DNA of 64,000 bases from RYN-230 sp963841695 (GCA_963841695.1 CAWJDQ010000013.1:310001-374000), one strand, 5' to 3'; positions 1 to 8,838 are shown, numbered from the stretch's first letter. Made by a program: numbers and translations. The notes: generated by a model not told the origin, from the sequence alone.

Positions 1-262
1 GGCGCTCGAGCCGGGGGACCTGCGCCTCGGGCAGGCCCGCGTCCAAAAGTACCTGGAACAGCGCGTCGGTGGCCCGGACGGCGTCGGGCGTGACCGAGGG
101 GCGGGCCAGCAGCAGGGGAAAGGCGCTGGGGTGGCGCCGGGCCAGGGCCCGTACCCCCTGGCCGATGCTGACCAGGCGCGGCCACCACCCCGCGTCGGCC
201 TGCTGCTGGCCCAGCAGCGCGAAGTGCTCGCCCAGCAGCAGGCGGCCGTGCGCCGTCCTGAC
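1..262 (-). pseudogene. TetR-type regulator C-terminal fragment (partial)
   Basis: On the minus strand an open frame runs off the left edge and reads like the C-terminal ligand domain of a TetR regulator: a helix followed by ALARRHPSAFPLLLARPSV, then a second helix ending in LLDAGLPEAQVPRLE. No helix-turn-helix is found upstream; that position is taken by the opposite-strand ABC-2 permease fragment. I infer a truncated gene. The match rests on family resemblance only, and the fragment could belong to another helical protein. Confidence 0.35.
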
Positions 263-268
263 CGGCTG

Positions 269-673
269 ATGGCCCTGGTGCGGGCGAACCTCGCCCTGTT
301 CGCCCGGGACCCCGGCCCGCTTGCGGGCCGCATCATCCAGCCGCTGCTGTCCCTGCTGATCCTTCAGCGCCTCTACATCGCCGCCCTCGGCGGCCCCGCC
401 CAGGGCACGACCCAGGTCGTCGACATCGGCGCGTCAGTCTGCGCCGGCCTCGGCGGCGGCCTGGTGCCCCTGTCGGACCTGCCCCCATGGACCCACCTCA
501 TAGCCCCCCTGTCCCCGGCCTACTGGGCCGTGCTCGCCCTGCGCGGTGCCATCCAGGGACAGGAAGCAACCACGCTGACCGCATCAGCGGCACTCGCCGC
601 CATTGCAGCCGGCAGCATCACCATTGGCGGACGCAGGCTCGCCCGCGGCTGGGGTCGCAGCACCCTGCTATGA
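269..673 (+). pseudogene. ABC-2 type permease, internally deleted
   Basis: The frame begins like an ABC-2 (drug/antibiotic export) permease: ATG at 269, a short cytoplasmic helix ALVRANLALFARDPG, then a hydrophobic stretch IIQPLLSLLIL. After about 45 residues it jumps to the typical C-terminal part, with VPLSDLPPWTHLIAPLSPAY and a last membrane helix. About 134 codons remain where the family has roughly 240-260, so four of six membrane helices are missing. No partner ATPase is visible. I call it a deletion pseudogene; the reading frame itself is intact, so a small membrane peptide could still be made. Confidence 0.55.
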
Positions 674-1130
674 CCCACGCCGCAGGCCGCAATCACGACC
701 CGCCGGTCCTGGCCCTGGCCGCCGACGCATTCTCCGAGCTGGATGTGGATCTGACCCCGCGCATTCTCAGAGCTGGATGGTCTGGGTGCTTCGATGCTCA
801 AGTTCAGCTCTACGGAAATGGTTATTCTGCTCGTTTGGTGGCATCTAACCGTTATTTGTTAATTCAGGGATGTAGAGGTGCAGGTCGGCCTGCCGTGACC
901 GAGTTCATCAGCGCTTGCGGTTGCGGCAGCGGGGGTTGTCGGACCATGCGACGCGCTGCGCTGCTATGACGCCTGCACGTGCCCGGCGCGCCGCAGGACT
1001 TCCGTGCAGGGTCGCGAGCGCAAGATCCGCCCATCGGCGGCATTGTCCGGTACACGGAAGCGCGCAGGACAGCGGACAACCCGTCTGCCTGGGTGCTGGC
1101 CCAGGTTCGTCGAGGTCTGTACCAGTGTGT
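674..1130. other. Gap without a recognisable gene
   Basis: Short overlapping frames occur on both strands but none has a ribosome site or a family resemblance. The stretch 770-880 is poorer in GC than its surroundings, which suits intergenic DNA or an eroded insertion. Confidence 0.4.
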
Positions 1131-1778
1131 CTATGAAAGGAGCTGGTCGGTGAGGATCGAGGTCAGCCATTGCTCATATCGTTCGCCGGTCCAGCCTCGG
1201 TCGCACACGAGTAGGCGGTATACCTCGGGGGAGGCGAGCGCGTGGATGATGTCGGCGGCCTCGCCCTCGCGCAGCCCGGACCGTAGCGCGCCGGAGCGGG
1301 CGAGCGTGCGGGTGACGCGGCGCTGACCGCTGTGGCGTTGCCGCGCTATGACAGCGAGCAGCGCCGCGGCGGCTTGGTCGGATCTGGCCGCGTCTTCCAG
1401 GATGCGATGCACCGGGGCGGTGCGGGCCATCAGCTCGCGCAGCAGCGCCGCGAAGCCCGCCAGGGTGCTGGCTGGGTCTGGGTCTGAGTCCAGGGCGCGG
1501 ACCTGCGGGCGGTCGGCCATCGCGATCGCCTGGTCGTCGCCGGCGATCGACACGTCGAGCACGGCTTTGAGGATCCCGAGCTTGGAGGCGAACAGCCGGT
1601 ACACCGTGGGCTGCGGGGTGTCGGACAGGTCGCTGATCGCCTCGATGGTCGTCGCCGCGTATCCCCGGTCGAGGAACAGCCTCCGGGCCGCCTCGATGAC
1701 GGCGGCCCGGGTGCGGCGGGTCCGGGCCTGGGGTGCGGCTGCTTTGCGGGTGCGGCGCCCCTTGACACCTCCGTCCAT
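1131..1778 (-). CDS. TetR/AcrR-family transcriptional regulator
   Basis: 215 codons. An N-terminal TetR helix-turn-helix lies at about residues 22-68 (AARRLFLDRGYAATTIEAIS, then TVYRLFASKLGIL), followed by an all-helical ligand domain. It is divergent from the VOC gene at 1873, and the 94 bp between the two starts contains nested inverted repeats overlapping the predicted promoter of the neighbour. The likely role is repressor of itself and of the VOC gene. Ligand unknown. The basic N-terminal tail (KGRRTRKAAAPQARTRRTR) is normal for actinobacterial TetR proteins. Confidence 0.85.
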   Translation of the reverse strand: MDGGVKGRRTRKAAAPQARTRRTRAAVIEAARRLFLDRGYAATTIEAISDLSDTPQPTVYRLFASKLGILKAVLDVSIAGDDQAIAMADRPQVRALDSDPDPASTLAGFAALLRELMARTAPVHRILEDAARSDQAAAALLAVIARQRHSGQRRVTRTLARSGALRSGLREGEAADIIHALASPEVYRLLVCDRGWTGERYEQWLTSILTDQLLS

Positions 1779-1819
1779 GAGAGTGATAGTACCACTATCA
1801 AATCGATAGTGTAACTCTC
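1762..1819 (+). promoter_or_regulatory. Divergent promoter with nested TetR operator
   Basis: TTGACA (1762-1767) and GATAGT (1785-1790) are 17 bp apart and point at the VOC gene. Overlapping the -10 is a perfect inverted repeat TGATAGT-acc-ACTATCA (1784-1800). A second, CACTATC-aaatc-GATAGTG (1793-1811), shares one arm with it. An outer pair GAGAGT (1779-1784) / ACTCTC (1814-1819) brackets both. This is the expected form of a TetR operator that blocks RNA polymerase. Confidence 0.65.
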
Positions 1820-1872
1820 GCTTACCGGGTCGCGGCGACCGCCACGATCACATTGCCTGGAAAGGACGGGCC

Positions 1873-2515
1873 ATGACCAGCATCGAATCCATCGTCCTGG
1901 AAGTTCCCGACCCGGCTGCCGCCGAGCATTTCTACGCCGCCGCGTTCGGCCTGGGCGACAGACTGCGGGTGCGCCCCGGCGATGCACCGGCCAGCGGCTT
2001 CCGCGGCTTCACCGTCTCCCTCGTGGTCGCCCAGCCGAGCACCGTCGACAGCCTGATCGGCACCGCCGTCCACGCGGGCGCGAGGACACTCAGGCCCGTC
2101 AAGAAGAGCTTCTGGGGCTACGGCGGCGTGGTGCAGGCACCGGACGGGGCGATCTGGAAGATCGCGACGTCGGCGAAGAAAGACACCGGACCCGCCACCC
2201 GCGAGGTCAGCGACGTCGTGCTGCTGATAGGCGCCGGCGATGTCAGGGCGAGCAAGCAGTTCTACGTCGCCCGCGGCCTGGCCGTGGCCAAGAGCTTCGG
2301 CGCCAGGTACGTCGAGTTCGACGCGGCCGGGCTCGCCGGTAAAACTTGCCCTCTACAGCCGGCGTGCCGCCGCCAAGGACGCCGGCGTGCCCGCGGACGG
2401 GACAGGGGCGCACCGGATCGTCATCGTGGGCGCTGGCGGGCCGTTCACGGACCCGGACGGGTTTGCGTGGGAGACGATGAGCAGAACCGGTGCGGGCAAT
2501 GCCCGGGCACTCTGA
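1873..2515 (+). pseudogene. VOC (glyoxalase-fold) family protein, frameshifted
   Basis: ATG at 1873 follows the ribosome site GGAAAGGA. Two VOC half-modules are visible: residues 1-105 (IESIVLEVPDPAAAEHFY... WGYGGVVQAPDGAIWKIATS) and a second module starting VSDVVLLIGAGDV. After YVEFDAAG the frame is lost. The expected continuation SPVKLALYSRRAAAKDAG lies in the next frame and ends naturally at 2515. Removing one G from the GGG near 2330 restores a continuous protein of about 213 residues. Either a real frameshift or a sequence error. Likely a small-molecule resistance or lyase enzyme controlled by the divergent TetR. Confidence 0.7.
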
Positions 2516-2624
2516 GTTCGCGGGGGGTGATCGGGCTCTGGCGCTCTGGCTGGGCCGGCTCCAGGAGGCGTCGTTCAACCAGGCCGGTCCTGCGGTGCGC
2601 AACGCGTACCCACCGGAGCGGCGG

Positions 2625-3038
2625 ATGACCGGACCCCAGTTGGCCGGCTACCTGACGCGCCGGACCTACGCGCTCGCCTCCTCCACCCGGCCCGACGGCC
2701 GGGCGCACGCCGCGCCGACGCTGTTCACCAGCTACGCCGAGGCGTTCTGGCTCCCCACACTCGGCAACGCGCTCCGGCTCAGCAACGTCCGGGCCAATCC
2801 GTGGCTCGCCCTGTCCATCACCGAAGGTGAGCACGACACCCACGCCGCGGTGCTCACCGAAGGGCCGGCCGAGGTGCTGACCGCCGTTCCGCAGGCCGTC
2901 CGGAACACCACCGAACTGCGCAACGCCGGCGCCAGCCTGGACTGGGCAACGGCCTGGCTGCGGGTCACCCCGCGGCGGCTGTTCAGCTTCGCCGAGCACG
3001 CCTGGCAGGACGTGTCCGGTAGCTCATCAGCACATTGA
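2625..3038 (+). CDS. Pyridoxamine 5'-phosphate oxidase-fold (PPOX/F420-type) protein
   Basis: 137 codons from ATG 2625, preceded by GGAG at 2615-2618; an upstream start at 2490 is possible but adds an unlike extension. The sequence follows the split-barrel FMN/F420-binding family: RRTYALASSTRPDGRAHAAP at the N-terminus, then a strand with NPWLALSITEGEHDTHAAVL, and a C-terminal RVTPRRLFSFAEHAW. Members reduce or bind small molecules with flavin or F420. It lies close behind the VOC gene and could be in the same transcript. Substrate unknown. Confidence 0.75.
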   Translation: MTGPQLAGYLTRRTYALASSTRPDGRAHAAPTLFTSYAEAFWLPTLGNALRLSNVRANPWLALSITEGEHDTHAAVLTEGPAEVLTAVPQAVRNTTELRNAGASLDWATAWLRVTPRRLFSFAEHAWQDVSGSSSAH

Positions 3039-3076
3039 CAGCAGGCGCGGAACACCCGCCCGGGAGACGGAGTGAA

Positions 3077-3634
3077 ATGATGAGTAACGTGACTCAGAGG
3101 ACCGCGACGATCCGATTCACGGCCACGCTCGACACCATCGACGCATCGACCGTCATGCGCTTGCCGGAGAAGGCCAGCCGGCTTCTGCCCTCACGCGGGC
3201 AGGTAGCAGTCCGGGGATCAATGAACGGCCACGAATTTCGCGCAGTGCTCGAGCCGGACGGCGTCAAGGGCCACTGGATGAAAATTGACCCGGCACTGCG
3301 GCGAGCCGCTCACATCGGCGGGGGCGACACTGTCAGCGTCACCGTGCAAGCGACACCAGACTGGCCGGAGCCAGACATACCACCAGACCTGGCCGCAGCT
3401 TTGGCGGGCGCGCCGCAGCAGATCAGGGACATCTGGAACGACATCACGCCGATGGCGCGCTGGGAATGGGTGCGCTGGGTCAACGCGACCGCAAATCCCG
3501 CGACCCGCCAGCGGCGCGTTGAGGTGACCATCTCCAAAATGAGCAACGGCAAGCGGCGGCCGTGCTGCTTCGACCTTGCCGCATGCACAGACCCAGCGCT
3601 GGCCAAGAACGGCAAGCTTCGCAGTACAACGTAA
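3077..3634 (+). CDS. DUF1905/YdeI-like (OmpD-associated) protein
   Basis: 185 codons; ATG at 3077 or 3080 lies after GGGAGACGGAG. The N-terminal part (residues 1-95) is a DUF1905 beta-barrel (IRFTATLDTIDASTVMRLPE, then GHWMKIDPALRRAAHIGGGD). The C-terminal part is YdeI-like (PPDLAAALAGAP...ITPMARWEWVRWVN...RQRRVEVTISKMSNGKRRPC). Proteins of this two-part type are widespread small soluble proteins; some have been linked to bacteriocin protection. It stands alone. Confidence 0.8.
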   Translation: MMSNVTQRTATIRFTATLDTIDASTVMRLPEKASRLLPSRGQVAVRGSMNGHEFRAVLEPDGVKGHWMKIDPALRRAAHIGGGDTVSVTVQATPDWPEPDIPPDLAAALAGAPQQIRDIWNDITPMARWEWVRWVNATANPATRQRRVEVTISKMSNGKRRPCCFDLAACTDPALAKNGKLRSTT

Positions 3635-3985
3635 TGCGCGGTGTGTCCGCTATTCGATCACCCGCCAGGCGGGCACGGTATGGAAGGCGCGTCGATATGC
3701 GCGCGTGGTGACTGGCTCTGTTACCCCGCAGGAGATCCGCATACCGGCAGGACCGCCCGCCGCCTCGCATGGCCGACAGCGACCGGTCGACGGCCCAACG
3801 CCGTCCGCCGCCGGGTCCGCTCAAGAGACCACCCTCCGGCAGACTCCGAGTGGGCCCGGTAGACATCGCGACGGCATGCCAGAGCGGCAGATCTGCGCGC
3901 TATCGCGCACGGCGCCAGCACAGCTACCGCCGCGCATAATCCGCGCTCGGGAGCGGTGGCTGGCTTCTGAACCCGGCCTCGTGCG
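3635..3985. other. Gap without a recognisable gene
   Basis: I see no ribosome site or family match on either strand. It may be remnant DNA around the broken recombinase that follows. Confidence 0.4.
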
Positions 3986-4439
3986 GTGCGCAGTGTTCAC
4001 GAATACCGAGCGCTGGCCTTGGCGGGGTTCCTGGCCGGGTACAGCGGCCTGACCCGGCAGGCCTGCGAGCTGGACCTGAGGCAGTTCGCCAGCTGGTGCC
4101 AGCAGCATCAGCTGCACCTGTTCGGCGCCCGCCGGGCCGGTATCGAGTTCTTCGCCCGTGACCTGGAGGCCCGCGGGCGGGCCCGGGCCACCATTACCCG
4201 GCGCCTGTACGGTGGCTGGGTTCTACCGCTACGCCGTCGAGGGAGAACTCCTCGATCACTGGCCCGCGGCGCATGTGCGGCGGCCGCGGCTGGATTACGA
4301 GTCGCACGCCACCGGCCTGGACCGTAATGAGCTCGGCGCGCTCCCGCGCACCACCATGCGCTATGACCGGGCCCGCACCTTGCTGGACCGCCACGCCACC
4401 TGCATCGTCGCCGCCCACGTCGCCGGAGCCGCCCGGTAG
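3986..4439 (+). pseudogene. Tyrosine recombinase remnant, catalytic core deleted
   Basis: GTG at 3986 opens a SAM-like core-binding domain (FLAGYSGLTRQACELDLRQF, ...FARDLEARGRARATITRRL). Near 4210 the frame changes and continues as VAGFYRYAVEGELLDHWPA and RPRLDYESHATGLDRNELG. The sequence then jumps to the very C-terminus (RTTMRYDRARTLLDRHATC), which holds the nucleophile-type tyrosine. The Arg-Lys-His-x-x-Arg region between, about 130 residues, is gone, so it cannot recombine DNA. It is a relic of an integrated element. Confidence 0.7.
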
Positions 4440-4795
4440 GCCGCCTCCGAGCTGGTACGTCTCCGCCTGGCCGGACTCCGGCCAGGCGGACCGCCGCCGG
4501 AAACACCGAGCGTAACGCCAGAAGGCAGAACGCGAACCGCCGTTAGGCGCGGACTACGGGGCTGATGCGGATCAGCGGGAAGGAGTGCAGGAATCTGATA
4601 GGCGTCGGTCCTTTGACAGAAATCGTTTGTCACGTTATGTAATGTCGTGCGTGCATTTGGCTGCTAACCTGGAAGGTGGCAGTTCCCCCGCGGCTGGCTG
4701 GTTTGAGCTGCGGCGACCCTGGATGGGCCGACAGGCCCGTTGAGTCGGTCGCTGGGGCTGAAGCGAGTGAATCCCAGGCGCAGCGGGCGGGCGTG
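4440..4795. other. Intergenic region upstream of the STAND gene
   Basis: No gene is seen. It is less GC-rich than its surroundings from about 4605 to 4670 and holds a promoter-like sequence (next entry). Confidence 0.5.
4613..4641 (+). promoter_or_regulatory. Vegetative-type promoter for the STAND gene
   Basis: TTGACA (4613-4618), a perfect -35, is followed after 17 bp by TATGTA (4636-4641). The start codon at 4796 would leave a leader of about 145 nt. Confidence 0.45.
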
Positions 4796-5110
4796 ATGCG
4801 GACAGGCCAGGTGTTTGTTTCCCACACCTCCGATATGGACGAGTTTCCGGAGCGCCGATCATTTGTGCAGGCTGCACTGGACGCCGTGAGCCGGGCTGGC
4901 ATGGCGCCGGTCGATATGCGCTACTTCGCCGCGCGCGACGGCCAGCCAGCTGACTACTGCCGGCAACGGGTCCGCGAATGCGAGATCTATGTTGCAGTGA
5001 TCGGATTCCGGTACGGGTTGACGGTGCCGGGTGGGGCAGTGTCCTATACCGAGCTAGAGTTCGAAGAGGCCGGCAGTGCCCGGCCTGCCCCGCCTTGTGT
5101 TCTTGCTTGA
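4796..5110 (+). CDS. DUF4062 N-terminal part of a split STAND protein
   Basis: From ATG 4796 the product begins QVFVSHTSDMDEFPERRSFV, with APVDMRYFAARDGQPADYCR and VIGFRYG, the signature of DUF4062, a Rossmann-like domain found at the N-terminus of NTPase-based signalling and defence proteins. The frame ends at 5110 in an unlike tail, while the natural continuation (GLPRLVFLLDEP) is in the next frame from 5076. Deleting one base in GGCAGTG near 5074 would join both parts into a single protein of about 930 residues. The two frames overlap by 35 bp, so coupled translation of two chains is the alternative. Confidence 0.7.
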   Translation: MRTGQVFVSHTSDMDEFPERRSFVQAALDAVSRAGMAPVDMRYFAARDGQPADYCRQRVRECEIYVAVIGFRYGLTVPGGAVSYTELEFEEAGSARPAPPCVLA

Positions 5111-7589
5111 TGAGCCTGCGGGTATGTCGGCCACGCCGATCGATGCGGACCGGGATGAAGCGGAGGGGTTCCGCCAGCGGCTTCGCAGTGCCGGGCTGGT
5201 AGTCCGCGCCTTCGCCTCCCCTGCCGCTCTAGAGCTTGAGGTATTCCACGCGCTGACAGACGTTAGCGTGCCGTCGGCGGTCCAGGGAATGGCGCTTCCG
5301 GCGCCAGCCGGGGACGTGGGTCCCGGGCCTTTGCCCAAGGGCATTGCCGCTGCGACACGCACGCTGCCGCGCGACATCGCCTCGTTCACCGGACGGGAGC
5401 CGGAAATCGAGTCCATCCTGGCGGCCGTAGCGGGCGCTGGCGCAAGCGGCGTCGTGGACATCTGCGCGATTAACGGGATGGCGGGGATCGGGAAGACGGC
5501 CCTTGCGGTGCACGCCGCGCACCGGCTGGCAGGCCGGTTCCCGGACGGGCAGGTCTTCCTGCAGTTGCACGGGCACACACCGGGCCATCGGCCTGTCGAT
5601 CCTGCTGATGCGCTGGCCAGCCTGCTGCGGGCTTCCGGCATCCCTGCTCAGCACATCCCGGACGGGCTGGAGCCCCGGGGCATGCTATGGCGCGATTGCC
5701 TGGCGGGCATGCGCATGCTCCTAGTGCTGGATAACGCGGCAGGCAGCGGGCAGGTAGCCCCGCTGCTGCCCGGAGACGGGGAGTGCCTGGTGCTGATCAC
5801 CAGCCGCAGTTACTTGGGCGATCTGCCCGGCACGGTCACTCCCGTGCTGCTGGACGTGCTGACACCCTCGCAGGCGGCGCAGATGTTCACCCGGCTGACC
5901 CCGCGTGCCGCCGACCGCCCGGGCGAGGTCGCGGAGGTGGTACGGCTGGCCGGGTTCCTGCCGCTGGCGGTCTCGCTGCTGGCCCGCCTGTTCGCCCGGC
6001 ACCCGTCCTGGACGCTGCCCGACCTGGTCGCCGAGACCCGGGCAAGCCTGCTGACCCTGGCCGCGGAGCACGACAGCGTCGCGGCCGCGTTCGAGGTGTC
6101 CTACCAGCACCTCGACCCCGCCCGGCAGCGGATGTTCCGCCTGCTGGGCCTGCACCCGGGCCCCACCACCGACGGCTACGCGGCCGCGGCGCTGGCCGCA
6201 ACCAGCGTGAAAGAAGCCACCGGGCTGCTGGACGGGCTGCACGGGGAGGGGCTGCTGACCGAGACCGGCCACCGCCGGTACGGCATGCATGACCTGCTGC
6301 GCCGCTACGCCCGCGACCACGCCGCCGGTCTTCCCGGCAACGAGCAGGCAGTGGAGAGGCTGCTGGACTACTACCAGTACACCGCCGCGCGCGCCGATGC
6401 ACGCATGGCCCGCCAGACCCGGCACGGTCCCGCGTCCGCCGCCCCGGCGGGACTGCCCGCTGCCCCGGACCTGGATGATGACAGCCAGGCGCTGGCGTGG
6501 GCGCGCGCCGACCGTGCCAGCCTGCTTGCCTGCCTCGATCAGGCCGCCGCCACCGGCCAGCACGCCAGGGTGATCGCCCTCACCGCCGCCCTAGCCGAGC
6601 TCTTGCGGCGCGACGGGCCCTGGGCCGACGCCATCACCCGGCACGCAGCCGCAGTCCAGGCCGCGCAGCGCGCCGGTGACCGGCTAGGCCAGGGCAACGC
6701 CCTCAACGACCTCGGGAACGTGCGGCGACTGACAGGCGACTACGCGGCCGCGGCGCAGGCGCAAGAGCAGGCCCTGGGTATCTACCGTGATCTCAGGGAC
6801 CGGCGTGGCCAGGCCAATACCCTGAACTACCTTGGGAACGTCCGGCTGCACATGGGCGACTACGCGGGCGCGGCGCAGGCGGAAGAGCAGGCCCTGGGTA
6901 TCTACCGAGATCTCGGTGACCGGCGTGGCCAGGCCACCGCCCTCAACGACCTCGGGAACGTGCGGCGGGCGACGGGTGACTACCCGGCCGCGGCGCAGGC
7001 GCAAGAGCAGGCCCTGGGCATCTACTGTGATCTCAGGGACCGGCGTGGCCAGGCCACCGCCCTCAACGACCTCGGAGACGTGCGGTTTCACATGGGTGAC
7101 TACCCTGCTGCGGCGCAGGCGCTGGAGCAGGCCCTGGGCATCTGCCGTGATCTCAGGGACCGGCGTGGCCAGGCCACCGCCCTTCACGACCTCGGGAACG
7201 TGCGGCGGGCGACGGGTGACTACCCGGGTGCGGCGCAGGCGCTGGAGCAGGCTCTGGGCATCTACCGGGACTTCGGTGACCGGCGCCTTCAGGCCCACGC
7301 CCTCAATAGCAGAGCAACGCTGCACCGGGTGAGCGGTGACCTCGCGAGGGCCCGAGGGTGTCACCAGCAGGCCCTGGAACTGGCCCGCGCTGTCGCCAGC
7401 TGGTGGGACGAAGCTCACGCGGTGGCCGGCCTGGGCCGATGCGCCATAGCTGACGGCCACGCCACCGAAGCCGAAGCCCTCCTACGTCGGGCACTAGGGA
7501 TATTCCAGCAGATCGGCTCAGGCGAGACTCCGGCCCTGCTCGCCGAACTAGACGCCCTCACTAGCCAAGCTCCGCAAAGGAAACCATAG
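5076..7589 (+). CDS. NB-ARC/TPR STAND NTPase (C-terminal part)
   Basis: 837 codons from the GTG at 5076, or the second part of a protein begun at 4796. In order: the end of DUF4062 (1-60); an NB-ARC ATPase with P-loop GMAGIGKTA (about 134-142), a Walker-B-like LLVLDNA, sensor VLITSRS, GxP-type GFLPLAV and MHD-type YGMHDLL near 404; then a helical linker and at least five 40-residue TPR repeats from about 530 with the motif ALNDLGNVRR.TGDY. Proteins of this build are switches: the repeats sense, the NTPase oligomerises. Some actinobacterial relatives act as regulators (AfsR-type) and others as antiphage sensors. No effector gene adjoins, so the output is unknown. Confidence 0.85.
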   Translation: MPGLPRLVFLLDEPAGMSATPIDADRDEAEGFRQRLRSAGLVVRAFASPAALELEVFHALTDVSVPSAVQGMALPAPAGDVGPGPLPKGIAAATRTLPRDIASFTGREPEIESILAAVAGAGASGVVDICAINGMAGIGKTALAVHAAHRLAGRFPDGQVFLQLHGHTPGHRPVDPADALASLLRASGIPAQHIPDGLEPRGMLWRDCLAGMRMLLVLDNAAGSGQVAPLLPGDGECLVLITSRSYLGDLPGTVTPVLLDVLTPSQAAQMFTRLTPRAADRPGEVAEVVRLAGFLPLAVSLLARLFARHPSWTLPDLVAETRASLLTLAAEHDSVAAAFEVSYQHLDPARQRMFRLLGLHPGPTTDGYAAAALAATSVKEATGLLDGLHGEGLLTETGHRRYGMHDLLRRYARDHAAGLPGNEQAVERLLDYYQYTAARADARMARQTRHGPASAAPAGLPAAPDLDDDSQALAWARADRASLLACLDQAAATGQHARVIALTAALAELLRRDGPWADAITRHAAAVQAAQRAGDRLGQGNALNDLGNVRRLTGDYAAAAQAQEQALGIYRDLRDRRGQANTLNYLGNVRLHMGDYAGAAQAEEQALGIYRDLGDRRGQATALNDLGNVRRATGDYPAAAQAQEQALGIYCDLRDRRGQATALNDLGDVRFHMGDYPAAAQALEQALGICRDLRDRRGQATALHDLGNVRRATGDYPGAAQALEQALGIYRDFGDRRLQAHALNSRATLHRVSGDLARARGCHQQALELARAVASWWDEAHAVAGLGRCAIADGHATEAEALLRRALGIFQQIGSGETPALLAELDALTSQAPQRKP
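6678..7277 (+). repeat. Five tandem 120-bp TPR-coding repeats
   Basis: Units begin at 6678, 6798, 6918, 7038 and 7158, each starting GACCGGC. They encode 40-residue tetratricopeptide repeats and are nearly identical in DNA as well as protein; the last (from 7278) is diverged. DNA-level identity implies recent duplication or gene conversion, and such arrays change copy number easily. Confidence 0.85.
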
Positions 7590-7908
7590 CCCGCTGGCAT
7601 GCACACCAGTATCACCAGGCCGGACCGGAATTCGATACGGCTTCCGCAACGGCCGGTGACCACCGGCAAGGCAGCTGTCCGCCACGCCGATGCATGTCGC
7701 CTGGTGCCCGAACGGATGATCCGCGCGCACGACCCACAGATGTCTGCTAGTTCAGTAGACATTCCGATTCGGCGATAGGCACTCCGCCGGGGACTTGCTT
7801 CGCTGTGCGGGTTCGCTTCATGGGCTGACGCTCAGCAATAGTGCCGGATGCAAATCAGAGATGCTATTTAAATCGGACACGGTCGGGTGTGTCGCACCCC
7901 ATCGGCTC
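7590..7908. other. Gap between convergent genes
   Basis: It contains no gene I can support. An imperfect inverted repeat ATGTCTGCTAG-ttc-AGTAGACAT at 7739-7761 may be a shared terminator or a protein site. Confidence 0.35.
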
Positions 7909-8838
7909 TCACGCGGCCTCGACGCCAGCCCCCTTGAAGACCTGCCGATGGTGCCAGTTGACGTGATCCACTTCCACGACGGGCTGACCCGGCCGGGGTG
8001 CGAGCAGCGGCTGGCCGGACAGGTCGTCCACCGCCCGCCGCCCCGCGTCGCTGCGGGCCACATACAGGCTGGACACGCGGATCTGCAGCTCAGCGGTCAG
8101 CCCCAGCACGCCCAGGTCGAACAGCGCATGGTGCAGCGCGCACAACGCCAGGCCGTTGGCCACCACGTCCGGACCATCCTGGCTGTGCCAGCGCACATGC
8201 GCCGCCTCAAGACCAACCGGATAACGGCCCAGCGCCCCGTCGAAACCGCACATGGCGCACTGGTGGGCATAGGCGCGCAGCACCTCCTCAGCGAACCCGG
8301 GACGCCGCAGCCTCCGCCTGGCCGCCGCCACCGCCGGGCTGGCCGCCAACTCCAGCACCGCGAGGTCCAGGCCCACCGCGTCACAGATCATCGCGGCCAG
8401 GCCCGGCGTGAAGTGCAGGTCCAGCAGCAGCCGCGCCGCGGCTGCCAGCGTGCCCGGATCCGCCAGCAGCCGCTCGGCCCCCGGCCGCAGTCGGCCCACC
8501 GCCTCGCGGCCGGCCAGCCACGGGCCGCGCTCAGGAGCATCCGGCCCGATCTTCGCCCCCGAACCGTCCCGCAGGTCCCAGATCTCCCGCTCCAGATGGA
8601 CGAACGGCATCGCCGCCCGCTGCCGCCCCGCCGAGGCACTCGCCACTGGCGGGCCGAAGTCATTGATCAGCATGCTGACCGGCTCCTCAGCCTCCGCATA
8701 CGCCGCCGCGGTGCTGCCAGTAGCCGCGAACCGCCCGAACAGCCACAGCAGTAACAGAGGCTTATGCGGGGCCCGGACATTGCCCACAGACGCCCGCCGG
8801 AGCCGTGCCAGCAGGTCCAGGAACTCCTCACCGGTCAC
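7909..8838 (-). CDS. Phosphorothioate-type (SBD-HNH) restriction endonuclease
   Basis: 309 codons from GTG 8838; the longer open frame to 9003 has no family support. The N-terminal half resembles the sulfur-binding domain of ScoMcrA/SprMcrA-type enzymes (LRRASVGNVRAPHKPLLLLW, AEEPVSMLINDFGPP, FVHLEREIWDLRD). The C-terminal half is an HNH nuclease with CAMCGFDG, EAAHVRWHSQDGPD and NGLALCALHHALFD. Such enzymes bind DNA carrying a phosphorothioate made by Dnd systems and cut nearby, so they restrict foreign modified DNA. No dnd genes are in the window, as expected for a host that uses it against incoming modified DNA. The active-site His-Asn-His residues are all present. Confidence 0.8.
   Translation of the reverse strand: MTGEEFLDLLARLRRASVGNVRAPHKPLLLLWLFGRFAATGSTAAAYAEAEEPVSMLINDFGPPVASASAGRQRAAMPFVHLEREIWDLRDGSGAKIGPDAPERGPWLAGREAVGRLRPGAERLLADPGTLAAAARLLLDLHFTPGLAAMICDAVGLDLAVLELAASPAVAAARRRLRRPGFAEEVLRAYAHQCAMCGFDGALGRYPVGLEAAHVRWHSQDGPDVVANGLALCALHHALFDLGVLGLTAELQIRVSSLYVARSDAGRRAVDDLSGQPLLAPRPGQPVVEVDHVNWHHRQVFKGAGVEAA

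Noticed and set aside
673..969. Possible small protein in 487-969
   Set aside because: No ribosome site and no resemblance; its first half is the out-of-frame shadow of the ABC-2 permease fragment.
7795..8754. 319-codon plus-strand frame over the HNH gene
   Set aside because: The minus strand has the sulfur-binding and HNH motifs; the plus frame is Arg/Gln/Pro-rich noise.
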